From Prevotella sp. CAG:1185 (GTDB taxonomy: Bacteria > Bacteroidota > Bacteroidia > Bacteroidales > Bacteroidaceae): a stretch of DNA of 8,437 bases. The position numbers and the translations under genes are program-made. Shown one piece after another: positions 1 through 5,582 of this stretch. The notes beneath the pieces were generated by a model. The model made no database searches and was not told where the DNA came from. It was given only the letters and a program-made list of their open reading frames with translations. Within the stretch, counting starts at the first letter, position 1; each line of letters begins with the position of its first letter. The stretch lies in the NCBI GenBank assembly GCA_000436695.1, contig HF992662.1, positions 1 through 8,437 of the forward strand, given 5' to 3'.

Positions 1-1363
1 CTTTGCGGTCTTTCTTGCGTCCTTCGCTCTGTGCCTGCACCTTGCCTATCTCGGGAGCGTCGGCATAATAAGCCAGGAACTTGCCGAACTCAACGCTTAC
101 AATCTTCTTTATGAGGTCTTCTTTGTCGATGTATTCAAAGTAGCGGTTGATGTCTTCCATGAACGGAGCAATCTCTTCCTCGTTCACGTCGGTCTTAACT
201 ATCTGGTCCATCACCTTGTAGAGCTGCTTCTTGCATATCTCCTGAGCCGACGGCATGACGCCTTCAACAAACTTCTTGCCTATGGTTTTCTCTATGGCGC
301 GCATCTTGGAGCGCTCGCGCGAGTGGATTATTGATATCGAAGTACCCTTCTTTCCGGCGCGTCCTGTTCGTCCGCTGCGGTGAGTGTAGCTCTCAATGTC
401 GTCAGGCAGACCGAAGTTTATGACGTGCGTAAGGTCTTCAACGTCGAGTCCGCGGGCAGCCACGTCGGTGGCGACAAGCAGCTGAGTCATGTGCTGGCGG
501 AACTTCTGCATGGTTAGGTCGCGCTGCTGCTGCGACAGGTCTCCGTGCAGAGCCTCGGCGTTGTAGCCGTCGTGTATCAGCTTGTCGGCAATCTCCTGCG
601 TCTCGCGTTTGGTGCGGCAGAAGATTATGGCGAATATTTTGGGATAATAGTCTACGATGCGTTTCAGCGCCAGATACTTGTCCTTGGCGTTCACCATGTA
701 GTATATGTGGTTAACGTGCTCGGCTCCTTCGTTGCGGCTTCCCACCACAATCTCCTTCGGGTCGTGCAGATAGTTGCGTGCAATCTTCTCAATCTCGTTG
801 CTCATCGTAGCCGAGAAGAGCAGCGTGTTGCGGTTTTCGGGCACCCCTTCGAGTATCTCGTCAATGCTTTCAGAGAAGCCCATGTTGAGCATCTCGTCTG
901 CCTCGTCGAGCACGACGTTCCTCACAGCGTCGAGCTTTGCAGCTCCGCGGTGCATCAGGTCGATGAGACGTCCCGGCGTGGCAACGATAATCTGTGCCCC
1001 GTGGCGCAGGGCTTTTATTTGGTTTTCAATCGACGTGCCGCCGTATACGGCCACCACGTTGATGCCGTCCATGTATTTGGCAAAGTCTTTCAGGTCGTCG
1101 GCTATTTGCAGGCACAGCTCCCTGGTGGGGCTGAGCACGAGCGCCTGAGTCTGGCGTACACGAGAGTCAGTGCGCTGCAGCACCGGAATGCCGAACGCAG
1201 CCGTCTTGCCCGTGCCCGTCTGGGCCAGCGCAATTACGTCGTTTCTGTTACCAAGTAAATAGGGGATTACTTCTTCCTGTACGGGCATGGGATGTTCAAA
1301 GCCCAGCTCCTCGATAGCGCGGCGAATCTCTTCGCTTACGCCTAATTCTTCAAATGTCTTCAA
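1..1363 (-). CDS. deaD: DEAD-box ATP-dependent RNA helicase (3' end outside window)
   Basis: ATP-driven RNA unwinding or remodelling enzyme of the cytoplasm, DeaD/CsdA-like; members act in ribosome assembly and RNA turnover, often at low temperature. Translating the minus strand gives at least 454 residues with all core motifs in order: Q-motif region PMPVQ near residue 26, Walker A AQTGTGKT (47-54), PTREL, TPGR, DEAD (153-156), SAT (184-186), ATDVAARGLD near 304, and HRSGRTGR (328-335). After the second RecA domain comes an acidic/hydrophobic stretch, then a basic tail (EGRKKDRK) that runs off the left edge with no stop seen. The start is taken as TTG at 1361-1363: it gives the family-typical N-terminus (M)KTFEELGVS, no in-frame ATG exists upstream within the predicted transcript, and the next in-frame ATG (about residue 25) would cut off the start of the Q-motif region. 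Family assignment is near certain; the exact subfamily, and so the symbol, is less so. Confidence 0.96.
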   Translation of the reverse strand, partial: MKTFEELGVSEEIRRAIEELGFEHPMPVQEEVIPYLLGNRNDVIALAQTGTGKTAAFGIPVLQRTDSRVRQTQALVLSPTRELCLQIADDLKDFAKYMDGINVVAVYGGTSIENQIKALRHGAQIIVATPGRLIDLMHRGAAKLDAVRNVVLDEADEMLNMGFSESIDEILEGVPENRNTLLFSATMSNEIEKIARNYLHDPKEIVVGSRNEGAEHVNHIYYMVNAKDKYLALKRIVDYYPKIFAIIFCRTKRETQEIADKLIHDGYNAEALHGDLSQQQRDLTMQKFRQHMTQLLVATDVAARGLDVEDLTHVINFGLPDDIESYTHRSGRTGRAGKKGTSISIIHSRERSKMRAIEKTIGKKFVEGVMPSAQEICKKQLYKVMDQIVKTDVNEEEIAPFMEDINRYFEYIDKEDLIKKIVSVEFGKFLAYYADAPEIGKVQAQSEGRKKDRK

Positions 1364-1385
1364 ATTAATTATAATTAATGCGGTG

Positions 1386-1416
1386 CAAAGATACGAAATA
1401 AATAAATAAAGCACAA
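1386..1416 (-). promoter_or_regulatory. Bacteroidetes-type promoter of the helicase gene
   Basis: Read on the minus strand, a TTG (-33 element, 1414-1416) is followed after 20 bp by TATCTTTG (1386-1393), an exact match to the TAnnTTTG -7 consensus, and then by GCACC. Transcription would start near 1379, leaving a leader of about 16 nt before the TTG start codon. This short, A/T-rich leader supports the chosen start. Confidence 0.75.
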
Positions 1417-1529
1417 TGAATAATGAAAAATCTTGCATCTTTTATGCTGAAATGTCCGCCGTGCCACAGGCCTTTAATGCATGGAAATGTTACCTGATGA
1501 AGGATGAAAGAGGTTTTATGAAATTTAAT

Positions 1530-1548
1530 ATTCACTTTTTTTGTGAAT
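1530..1548. promoter_or_regulatory. Inverted repeat over the higBA -33 element (candidate operator)
   Basis: ATTCAC (1530-1535) and GTGAAT (1543-1548) form a perfect 6-bp inverted repeat with a 7-bp all-T centre. The right arm starts inside the predicted -33 element (1541-1543), so a bound protein would block RNA polymerase. HigA-type antitoxins commonly autorepress by binding palindromes over their own promoter, so HigA is the natural candidate ligand. The binding itself is inference. Confidence 0.5.
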
Positions 1549-1570
1549 AGGATAATATGTGTTATCTTTG
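1541..1570 (+). promoter_or_regulatory. Bacteroidetes-type promoter of the higB-higA operon
   Basis: TTG (1541-1543) is followed after 19 bp by TATCTTTG (1563-1570), an exact TAnnTTTG match. Transcription should begin near 1577, about 100 nt before the higB start. This placement also rules out the ATG at 1557 as a start, since it lies upstream of the predicted transcript. The divergent helicase promoter lies about 125 bp away; the 1417-1529 stretch between them shows nothing convincing. Confidence 0.72.
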
Positions 1571-1588
1571 CCGTTGGATAGAGATAAC

Positions 1589-1660
1589 TTCCACACTTAC
1601 GCCTGAGTTATGGCAGTGTTGCCGCTGTTTACACGGCAGCATGGACGAATTAGTGTGGAG
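1589..1660 (+). promoter_or_regulatory. Structured 5' leader of the toxin-antitoxin mRNA
   Basis: Two nested helices can form. The outer one pairs TTCCACACT (1589-1597) with AGTGTGGAG (1652-1660), 9 pairs including one G-U. The inner one pairs GTGTTGCCG (1616-1624) with CGGCAGCAT (1634-1642), 9 pairs including two G-U. The leader ends 20 nt before the higB start, so it could affect toxin translation or mRNA stability. The pairing is read directly from the sequence; any regulatory role is inference, and no known riboswitch class is recognised. Confidence 0.4.
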
Positions 1661-1675
1661 AGGTGTCTGGTTTGA
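1610..1675 (+). CDS. Possible 21-aa leader peptide upstream of higB
   Basis: An ATG-started ORF encodes a 21-residue peptide beginning MAVLPLF and ending in TGA four bases before the higB start codon. Its ATG lies between the two halves of the leader helices, so translating it would disrupt them. No homologue is recognised, there is no ribosome-binding signal to judge by, and an ORF this short can easily arise by chance. It is listed only because of its position just ahead of the toxin gene. Confidence 0.2.
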   Translation: MAVLPLFTRQHGRISVERCLV

Positions 1676-1679
1676 ATTT

Positions 1680-2000
1680 ATGAAAATAAACTTTGAGAAA
1701 GATTATCTGCGCGAGCTTTATGAAAAGGGAAAGGCTCAGGACAAGAAACACAGGTTTCAGCCGCAGGTTGTCAAGGGATACGTAAAGTGCGTTAGGGTGC
1801 TGTACAAGGCACGGCGCATAGAAGACCTGTTTCCGTTCAAGTCGCTCAATTATGAAAAACTGCAGGGTGACAAGAAGGGACTTTCGTCGGTGAGAATAAA
1901 CAACCAGTACCGGCTTGAGTTCAGGGAGATAGCCTCGGCAGATGATAGCGCAGTGATTGAGATATGTTCTTTGACTGACATTACGAATCATTATAAATAG
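1680..2000 (+). CDS. higB: HigB/RelE-family toxin, type II toxin-antitoxin system
   Basis: Probable ribosome-dependent mRNA endonuclease toxin (HigB, plasmid-maintenance killer family, RelE fold), held inactive by the antitoxin encoded next. The 106-residue product has the family layout: basic N-terminal helices (residues about 5-40), the segment IEDLFPFKSLNYEKLQGDKKGLSS, where family members carry a P-x-x-x-L-x-x-L-x-G-D-x-x-G pattern, then the core strand SVRINNQYRLEFR with the conserved arginines, and a C-terminal strand with ICSLTDITNHY. The start at 1680 gives the usual family length; a longer in-frame start at 1557 is upstream of the predicted transcript. The toxin gene precedes the antitoxin gene, the order typical of higBA and unlike most other type II loci. 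Only 9 bp separate it from higA. Confidence 0.88.
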   Translation: MKINFEKDYLRELYEKGKAQDKKHRFQPQVVKGYVKCVRVLYKARRIEDLFPFKSLNYEKLQGDKKGLSSVRINNQYRLEFREIASADDSAVIEICSLTDITNHYK

Positions 2001-2009
2001 ACAAGACAA

Positions 2010-2321
2010 ATGGATGAGTTGGCAACACCGTTCAGTCCGGTGCATCCGGGCGAACTTATAAAGGACGAACTGGAGTGCAGACAGCTGTCGCAGAAGTTGG
2101 TGGCAGAGCGTCTGGGACTGCCTTATACGGCATTCAACGAGGTGCTTAACGGCAAACGGCCCGTAACAACCGACCTTGCACTGGTGCTTGAGGCCGCTCT
2201 CGGCATTCCGGCATATATACTTGTGGGCATGCAGAGCGACTATAATCTGCAGGTGGCAAGGGAGGACAAGAAGCTGGCAAAGAGGCTGGCGGAGATAAGA
2301 AAGGCAGCTGCGCTGCTGTAA
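2010..2321 (+). CDS. higA: HigA-family antitoxin, XRE-type helix-turn-helix protein
   Basis: Antitoxin that should bind and neutralise HigB and repress the shared promoter. The 103-residue protein opens with the family hallmark HPGELIKDEL (12-21), followed by an XRE/VapI helix-turn-helix around residues 26-47 (LSQKLVAERLGLP with the recognition helix YTAFNEVLNGKR), then the helical segment with ALGIPAYILVGMQSDYNLQVAR, equivalent to the 'ALG-x-x-x-x-FW-x-x-LQ-x-x-YDL' segment of HigA proteins, and a Lys/Arg/Ala-rich C-terminal helix. The start at 2010 follows the higB stop closely, indicating co-transcription and probably coupled translation. The candidate operator at 1530-1548 is the likely site of autoregulation. 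Confidence 0.88.
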   Translation: MDELATPFSPVHPGELIKDELECRQLSQKLVAERLGLPYTAFNEVLNGKRPVTTDLALVLEAALGIPAYILVGMQSDYNLQVAREDKKLAKRLAEIRKAAALL

Positions 2322-2342
2322 ACTGATAATTATTTGAATACA

Positions 2343-2876
2343 ATGAAGATAGCAGTTTTTTGTTCGGCAAATTCAAATCTTGATCCCGACTTTTTCACAA
2401 TGACTGAAGAATTGGGACGATGGATGGCCGAAAACGGGCATACGCTGGTGTTCGGCGGATGCAATCTGGGACTTATGGAGTGTGTGGCGAAGGCCGTGCA
2501 TGATGCAGGCGGCACTACGATAGGTGTGGTGCCGATGATTATCGAGAAGGGCGGAAAGGTGTCCGACTATGTTGACGTGAAGATGATGTGCGACAATCTG
2601 AGCGACCGCAAGGATTTTATGCTGGCTCAGTGTGACGTTGCCGTGGCGCTGCCGGGCGGCGTGGGCACGCTCGACGAGATATTCACCGTAGCTGCGTCGG
2701 CGTCTATCGGATATCACCACAAGCCCGTGATACTCTATAACATGAAGGGCTTTTGGAACTCTCTCCTTGCCATGCTCGACGACCTTAAAGCCAAAGGCGT
2801 GATACGCAGCGGCTTTGAAAATACGCTGATGACGGTCAACAATATCAACGAACTGAAGGCGTTGCTAACACGCTGA
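2343..2876 (+). CDS. LOG-family nucleoside 5'-monophosphate phosphoribohydrolase-like protein (TIGR00730 type)
   Basis: A Rossmann-fold protein of the 'lysine decarboxylase-like' LOG family. Characterised members cleave the N-glycosidic bond of cytokinin or purine nucleoside monophosphates, releasing base and ribose 5-phosphate. The 177-residue product has the nucleotide-binding GGCNLGLM (38-45), the conserved RK pair (89-90) and the signature PGGVGTLDE (104-112). The usual third Gly of GGG is Cys here (C40). ATG 2343 is preferred over an in-frame TTG at 2334 because the protein then starts MKIAVFCSAN, as family members do. The gene begins 21 bp after higA with no terminator or clear promoter between, so it may ride on the higBA transcript. 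The last codons lie inside the left end of the first interspersed repeat. The in vivo substrate is unknown. Confidence 0.88.
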   Translation: MKIAVFCSANSNLDPDFFTMTEELGRWMAENGHTLVFGGCNLGLMECVAKAVHDAGGTTIGVVPMIIEKGGKVSDYVDVKMMCDNLSDRKDFMLAQCDVAVALPGGVGTLDEIFTVAASASIGYHHKPVILYNMKGFWNSLLAMLDDLKAKGVIRSGFENTLMTVNNINELKALLTR

Positions 2877-3039
2877 TAATCAGACGCTTTCTAAAAGGCC
2901 ACGTTTTAGCTCCTGAAAGGTGGCCTTTTAGCGTGCAATATGTGGTCTTTTAGAGGCTAAAAGGTGGCCTTTTGTAAATCGGTATGTATAGGACCGATTT
3001 CTGATGTGTGTTGTCAGGCGTTTTGATATATGTTCAGAC
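2861..3039 (+). repeat. Interspersed repeat, copy A: four 15-bp palindromic units at 22-bp period
   Basis: The core contains AAAAGG-N3-CCTTTT-like units at 2893-2907, 2915-2929, 2937-2951 and 2959-2973, each start exactly 22 bp after the last, with 7-bp spacers. Unit 4 is a perfect 6+3+6 palindrome; unit 3 is the most diverged. Units 1 and 2 can also pair with each other (AAAAGGCCAC with GTGGCCTTTT). Conserved flanks shared with copy B (8047-8237) are GCTAACA and TGATAATCAGACG on the left and GTTGTCAGGC then TTCAGAC on the right. A further hairpin, AAATCGGT/ACCGATTT (2976-3000), is present here and not clearly in copy B. The left end includes the LOG stop codon. No transposase or coding sequence is seen. 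Confidence 0.82.
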
Positions 3040-3046
3040 ATAAATA

Positions 3047-3082
3047 AAAAGGCATTTTTCCGCAAGTGGAAAGATGCCTTTT
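3047..3082. terminator. Bidirectional intrinsic terminator between convergent operons
   Basis: AAAAGGCATTTTTCC (3047-3061) pairs with GGAAAGATGCCTTTT (3068-3082): a continuous 15-bp stem with one G-T wobble and a 6-nt loop. A T-rich run follows on both strands (TTTTGTTTTT on +; TTTTTATTTA on -). It lies 23 bp past the symporter stop and downstream of the LOG gene, so it should end transcripts from both sides. Confidence 0.88.
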
Positions 3083-3105
3083 GTTTTTCTTTCAGATATA
3101 TTCCG

Positions 3106-4308
3106 TTATTCCGTCTGACCGTTGTCTGCCGTTGTTGCGGCAACCTTTTTCTGCGGCTTGAATATCTTGTCGATAACCAGTGCTATGGCTCCGTCGCCCG
3201 TAACGTTGCATGCCGTGCCGAAGCTGTCCATGGCAATGTAGAGCGCAATCATAAGAGCCTGCTGCTCGGTGTTGAACCCCAATATCGAGGCGAGCGGTCC
3301 GAGCGCCGCCATGATGCTTCCTCCCGGCACTCCCGGAGCTGCCACCATGACTATGCCCAGCATCATTATGAAATGGATGAACACGGGCAGCGAGTGGGGT
3401 ATGCCCTCAAGCATGCACAGCGTAAGCGCGCAGGCGGTTATCTTCAGCGTAGAGCCCGACATGTGGATTGTGGCGCACAGAGGCACCACGAACGACGCTA
3501 TGTCGTTCCTGACGCCGTTTTTGAGCGTCTGGCGCAGCGATACCGGTATGGTGGCTGCCGACGACGACGTGCCGAGAGCGGTGAAGTAGGCAGGCAGCAT
3601 GTTGATGAGCAGCCTTATGGGGTTGCGCCTTACTATGGCTCCCGCTATGACATACTGGTAAAGAAGGACGAAGATGTGGAGCGCGAAGATTACAACTATA
3701 ATCTTGGCGAACACCGTCATGATGCGCATGGCGTCGCCCTTCATCGTCATATCAAGGAATATGCCGAAGATAAAGAGCGGCAACAGCGGAACCACCGCCA
3801 CGGCTATGGTCTTGGTGATTACTTCCTTCAGCTCCATGAAGGCGTTTTTAAGCGTGGGCGTGTTGCTGTAAGCTATGCACAGACCCATGAGAAACGAGAA
3901 CACCAGTGCGCTCATGACGTCGGCCATTGGCGGTATGGTTATCTCGAAGTAAGGAGCAGTTCCCTCCGGCTTCACAACGGAACTGAAGTCGGAAACCGAC
4001 GAAATCATCGACGGGAACAGGCTTGTTCCCACGCCATACGACAGCACTCCCGTGAGCACCGTGTCGGCGTATGCTATGGCTACCGTGGCCAGCAGCAGCT
4101 TGCCCGCGCCCTTGCCTATGTCGGCAATGGCAGGAGTAACCAGGCCGATGATTATCAGCGGAATAACAAAGTTGAGAAACTGGCTGAACACGGCATTGAA
4201 GGTGACGAACACTCTCACCACCGGCAGGCTGAGCACGTTGCCCAGCGCTATGCCAAGAGCTATCGCTATGATAACCCTTGGCAGCAGTCCCAGCTTTATC
4301 TTTTTCAT
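3106..4308 (-). CDS. Dicarboxylate/amino acid:cation symporter (SLC1/DAACS family)
   Basis: Inner-membrane secondary transporter importing an amino acid or dicarboxylate with Na+ or H+. The 400-residue protein is hydrophobic throughout and matches the GltPh fold (eight helices plus two re-entrant hairpins). Recognisable parts are the HP1 serine loop SSSAATIP (248-255), the TM7 motif, the HP2 loop APGVPGGSI, and TM8 DSFGTACNVTGD (361-372), which keeps the Asn and Asp Na+ ligands (N368, D372). The TM7 NMDGT motif is replaced by HMSGST (282-287), and the arginine that binds the side-chain carboxylate in glutamate/aspartate carriers (R397 of GltPh) is glycine here (G364). A small neutral substrate is therefore more likely than glutamate or aspartate. 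The start codon overlaps the stop of the flavodiiron gene by one base (TAATG), so the two are coupled. The substrate is not determined. Confidence 0.92.
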   Translation of the reverse strand: MKKIKLGLLPRVIIAIALGIALGNVLSLPVVRVFVTFNAVFSQFLNFVIPLIIIGLVTPAIADIGKGAGKLLLATVAIAYADTVLTGVLSYGVGTSLFPSMISSVSDFSSVVKPEGTAPYFEITIPPMADVMSALVFSFLMGLCIAYSNTPTLKNAFMELKEVITKTIAVAVVPLLPLFIFGIFLDMTMKGDAMRIMTVFAKIIVVIFALHIFVLLYQYVIAGAIVRRNPIRLLINMLPAYFTALGTSSSAATIPVSLRQTLKNGVRNDIASFVVPLCATIHMSGSTLKITACALTLCMLEGIPHSLPVFIHFIMMLGIVMVAAPGVPGGSIMAALGPLASILGFNTEQQALMIALYIAMDSFGTACNVTGDGAIALVIDKIFKPQKKVAATTADNGQTE

Positions 4309-5501
4309 TATCGGTCTTGTTTAAGCCTTTCGGCCATGGCGCGGCCCAGGGCCTCACACTGTGTGTAAGAGTCTTCTTTCAGACTCTGCTTCATCTCAAC
4401 CGGAGTGCCCACAGCCTCAAATTTCAGCTTGGTTTCGTTCCAGTGCTGTATGCGCTCAACGGCCTTGCCGGCCCATGCATAGCTTCCGAACCATCCGATA
4501 TAGTGGCGGTTCTTGATGTCCTTGTTGGCTATCTCGCTCAGCAATACCTCCATCTCGTGGTAAAGACCTGCGTTGTAGGTAGGTGCGCCGACGATGAGTG
4601 CGCGGTAGCGGAATATGTCGCGCAGTATGTAAGAGTGGTGAGTCTTCGACACGTTGTACATAACGATGTTCTTGATTCCTGCCTGGCTTGCAGCGCGTGC
4701 TATCACCTCAGCCATGCGTTCAGTGTTGCCGTACATCGTTCCGTAGCATATCACGATGCCTTCCTCGGTCTCATAGCGGCTCAGACGGTCGTAGATGCCG
4801 ATCACTTTGCTTACGTTCTCGTGCCATACGGGGCCGTGTGTAGAGCAGATATAGTCGAGCTGCACTCCCTCAAGCTTCTTCAGGGCGTTCTGTACGGGCA
4901 CTCCGTACTTGCCGACGATGTTAGAATAGTAGCGCACCATCTCGAGCCAGAACGTGTCGCAGTTGATTTCTGAGTCGATTATGCCGCCGTTCAGCGCGCC
5001 GAAGCAGCCGAACGCGTCGCCCGAGAACAGCACATGGCTTGTAGTGTCGAGTGTAACCATGGTCTCGGGCCAGTGAACCATAGGTGTGAGAACGAAGTTA
5101 AGCTCATGCTTTCCGAGGCTCAGCTTGCTGCCGTTCTTAACCTCCACTTCGTTGGTTGTTATGCCGTAGAAGCCTTCGATCATGCCGAATGTCTTCTTGT
5201 TGGCAACGATTTTTATTTCAGGATAATATTTTCTTATCAGTTCTATGGCACCGCTGTGGTCGGGCTCCATGTGGTTTATTACCAGATAGTCAATCTTGCG
5301 GTCGCCTATAACCTCTTTGATGTTCTTGATATATGGCATGAAGAAGTCTACCTCAACAGTGTCGATGAGGCACACCTTCTCGTCGTTTATGAGGTAAGAG
5401 TTGTATGAAACTCCGTTGGGCAGCGGCCACAGGCCCTCAAAAAGCTCCTTGTTGCGGTCGTTGACGCCTACATAATAGATGTTGTCTTTAATCTCAATCA
5501 T
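4308..5501 (-). CDS. fprA: A-type flavodiiron protein (O2 or NO reductase)
   Basis: Cytoplasmic flavodiiron protein that reduces O2 to water or NO to N2O, protecting anaerobes from brief oxygen or nitric oxide exposure; electrons usually come from rubredoxin or a flavin reductase, neither of which is in this window. The 397 residues are the normal class A length: an N-terminal metallo-beta-lactamase-like domain (1 to about 245) with diiron ligands H77, E79, D81, H82 (NHMEPDHSG), H143, D162 and H222, then a flavodoxin domain with FMN phosphate loop YGTMYGNTE (253-261) and GAPTYNAG (305-312). All ligands are present and there is no C-terminal rubredoxin fusion. It follows the kinase after 81 bp and is directly coupled to the symporter gene. 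A perfect 16-bp palindrome lies four bases upstream of its ATG. Confidence 0.95.
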   Translation of the reverse strand: MIEIKDNIYYVGVNDRNKELFEGLWPLPNGVSYNSYLINDEKVCLIDTVEVDFFMPYIKNIKEVIGDRKIDYLVINHMEPDHSGAIELIRKYYPEIKIVANKKTFGMIEGFYGITTNEVEVKNGSKLSLGKHELNFVLTPMVHWPETMVTLDTTSHVLFSGDAFGCFGALNGGIIDSEINCDTFWLEMVRYYSNIVGKYGVPVQNALKKLEGVQLDYICSTHGPVWHENVSKVIGIYDRLSRYETEEGIVICYGTMYGNTERMAEVIARAASQAGIKNIVMYNVSKTHHSYILRDIFRYRALIVGAPTYNAGLYHEMEVLLSEIANKDIKNRHYIGWFGSYAWAGKAVERIQHWNETKLKFEAVGTPVEMKQSLKEDSYTQCEALGRAMAERLKQDR

Positions 5502-5505
5502 GATT

Positions 5506-5521
5506 CAAATAAATTTATTTG
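5506..5521. promoter_or_regulatory. 16-bp perfect palindrome before the flavodiiron gene
   Basis: CAAATAAATTTATTTG is self-complementary over all 16 bases and ends 4 bp before the flavodiiron start codon. It could be a dimeric regulator site, or part of an A/T-rich leader arising by chance. On the minus strand its half TTTATTTG resembles a -7 box (one mismatch to TAnnTTTG), but no -33 element is seen at the right distance. Both readings are tentative. Confidence 0.3.
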
Positions 5522-5582
5522 GTTTGTTCTTTTTCGTATTTTATATCCTGTATGATGCCGTGCAGTGTCGGTCCGGCGGCTG

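Noticed and set aside
545..1258. 237-codon + strand ORF opposite the helicase
   Set aside because: The minus-strand helicase motifs are continuous through this region; the ORF has no family resemblance.
1444..1497. 17-residue ORF with a CPPC motif upstream of higBA
   Set aside because: No promoter, no conserved feature and very short; consistent with chance.
1557..1679. N-terminal extension of HigB from ATG 1557
   Set aside because: The ATG lies upstream of the -7 box, the extra 41 residues are Cys/Trp-rich and unlike HigB, and the 1680 start gives normal family length.
2334..2342. TTG start for the LOG gene
   Set aside because: It adds only MNT before an ATG that gives the family-typical MKIAVFCSAN start.
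2893..2973. Possible CRISPR array because of evenly spaced palindromic units
   Set aside because: Units of 15 bp with 7-bp spacers are far too short, the spacers are partly shared between the two loci, and no cas gene is present.
2861..3039. Insertion sequence or transposon
   Set aside because: No transposase ORF, no clear terminal inverted repeats and no target-site duplication; a non-autonomous element remains possible but unproven.
3004..4368. 454-codon + strand ORF antisense to the symporter
   Set aside because: It reads as Arg/His/Tyr-rich non-protein-like sequence, crosses the bidirectional terminator, and is fully explained as the complement of a clear SLC1 gene.
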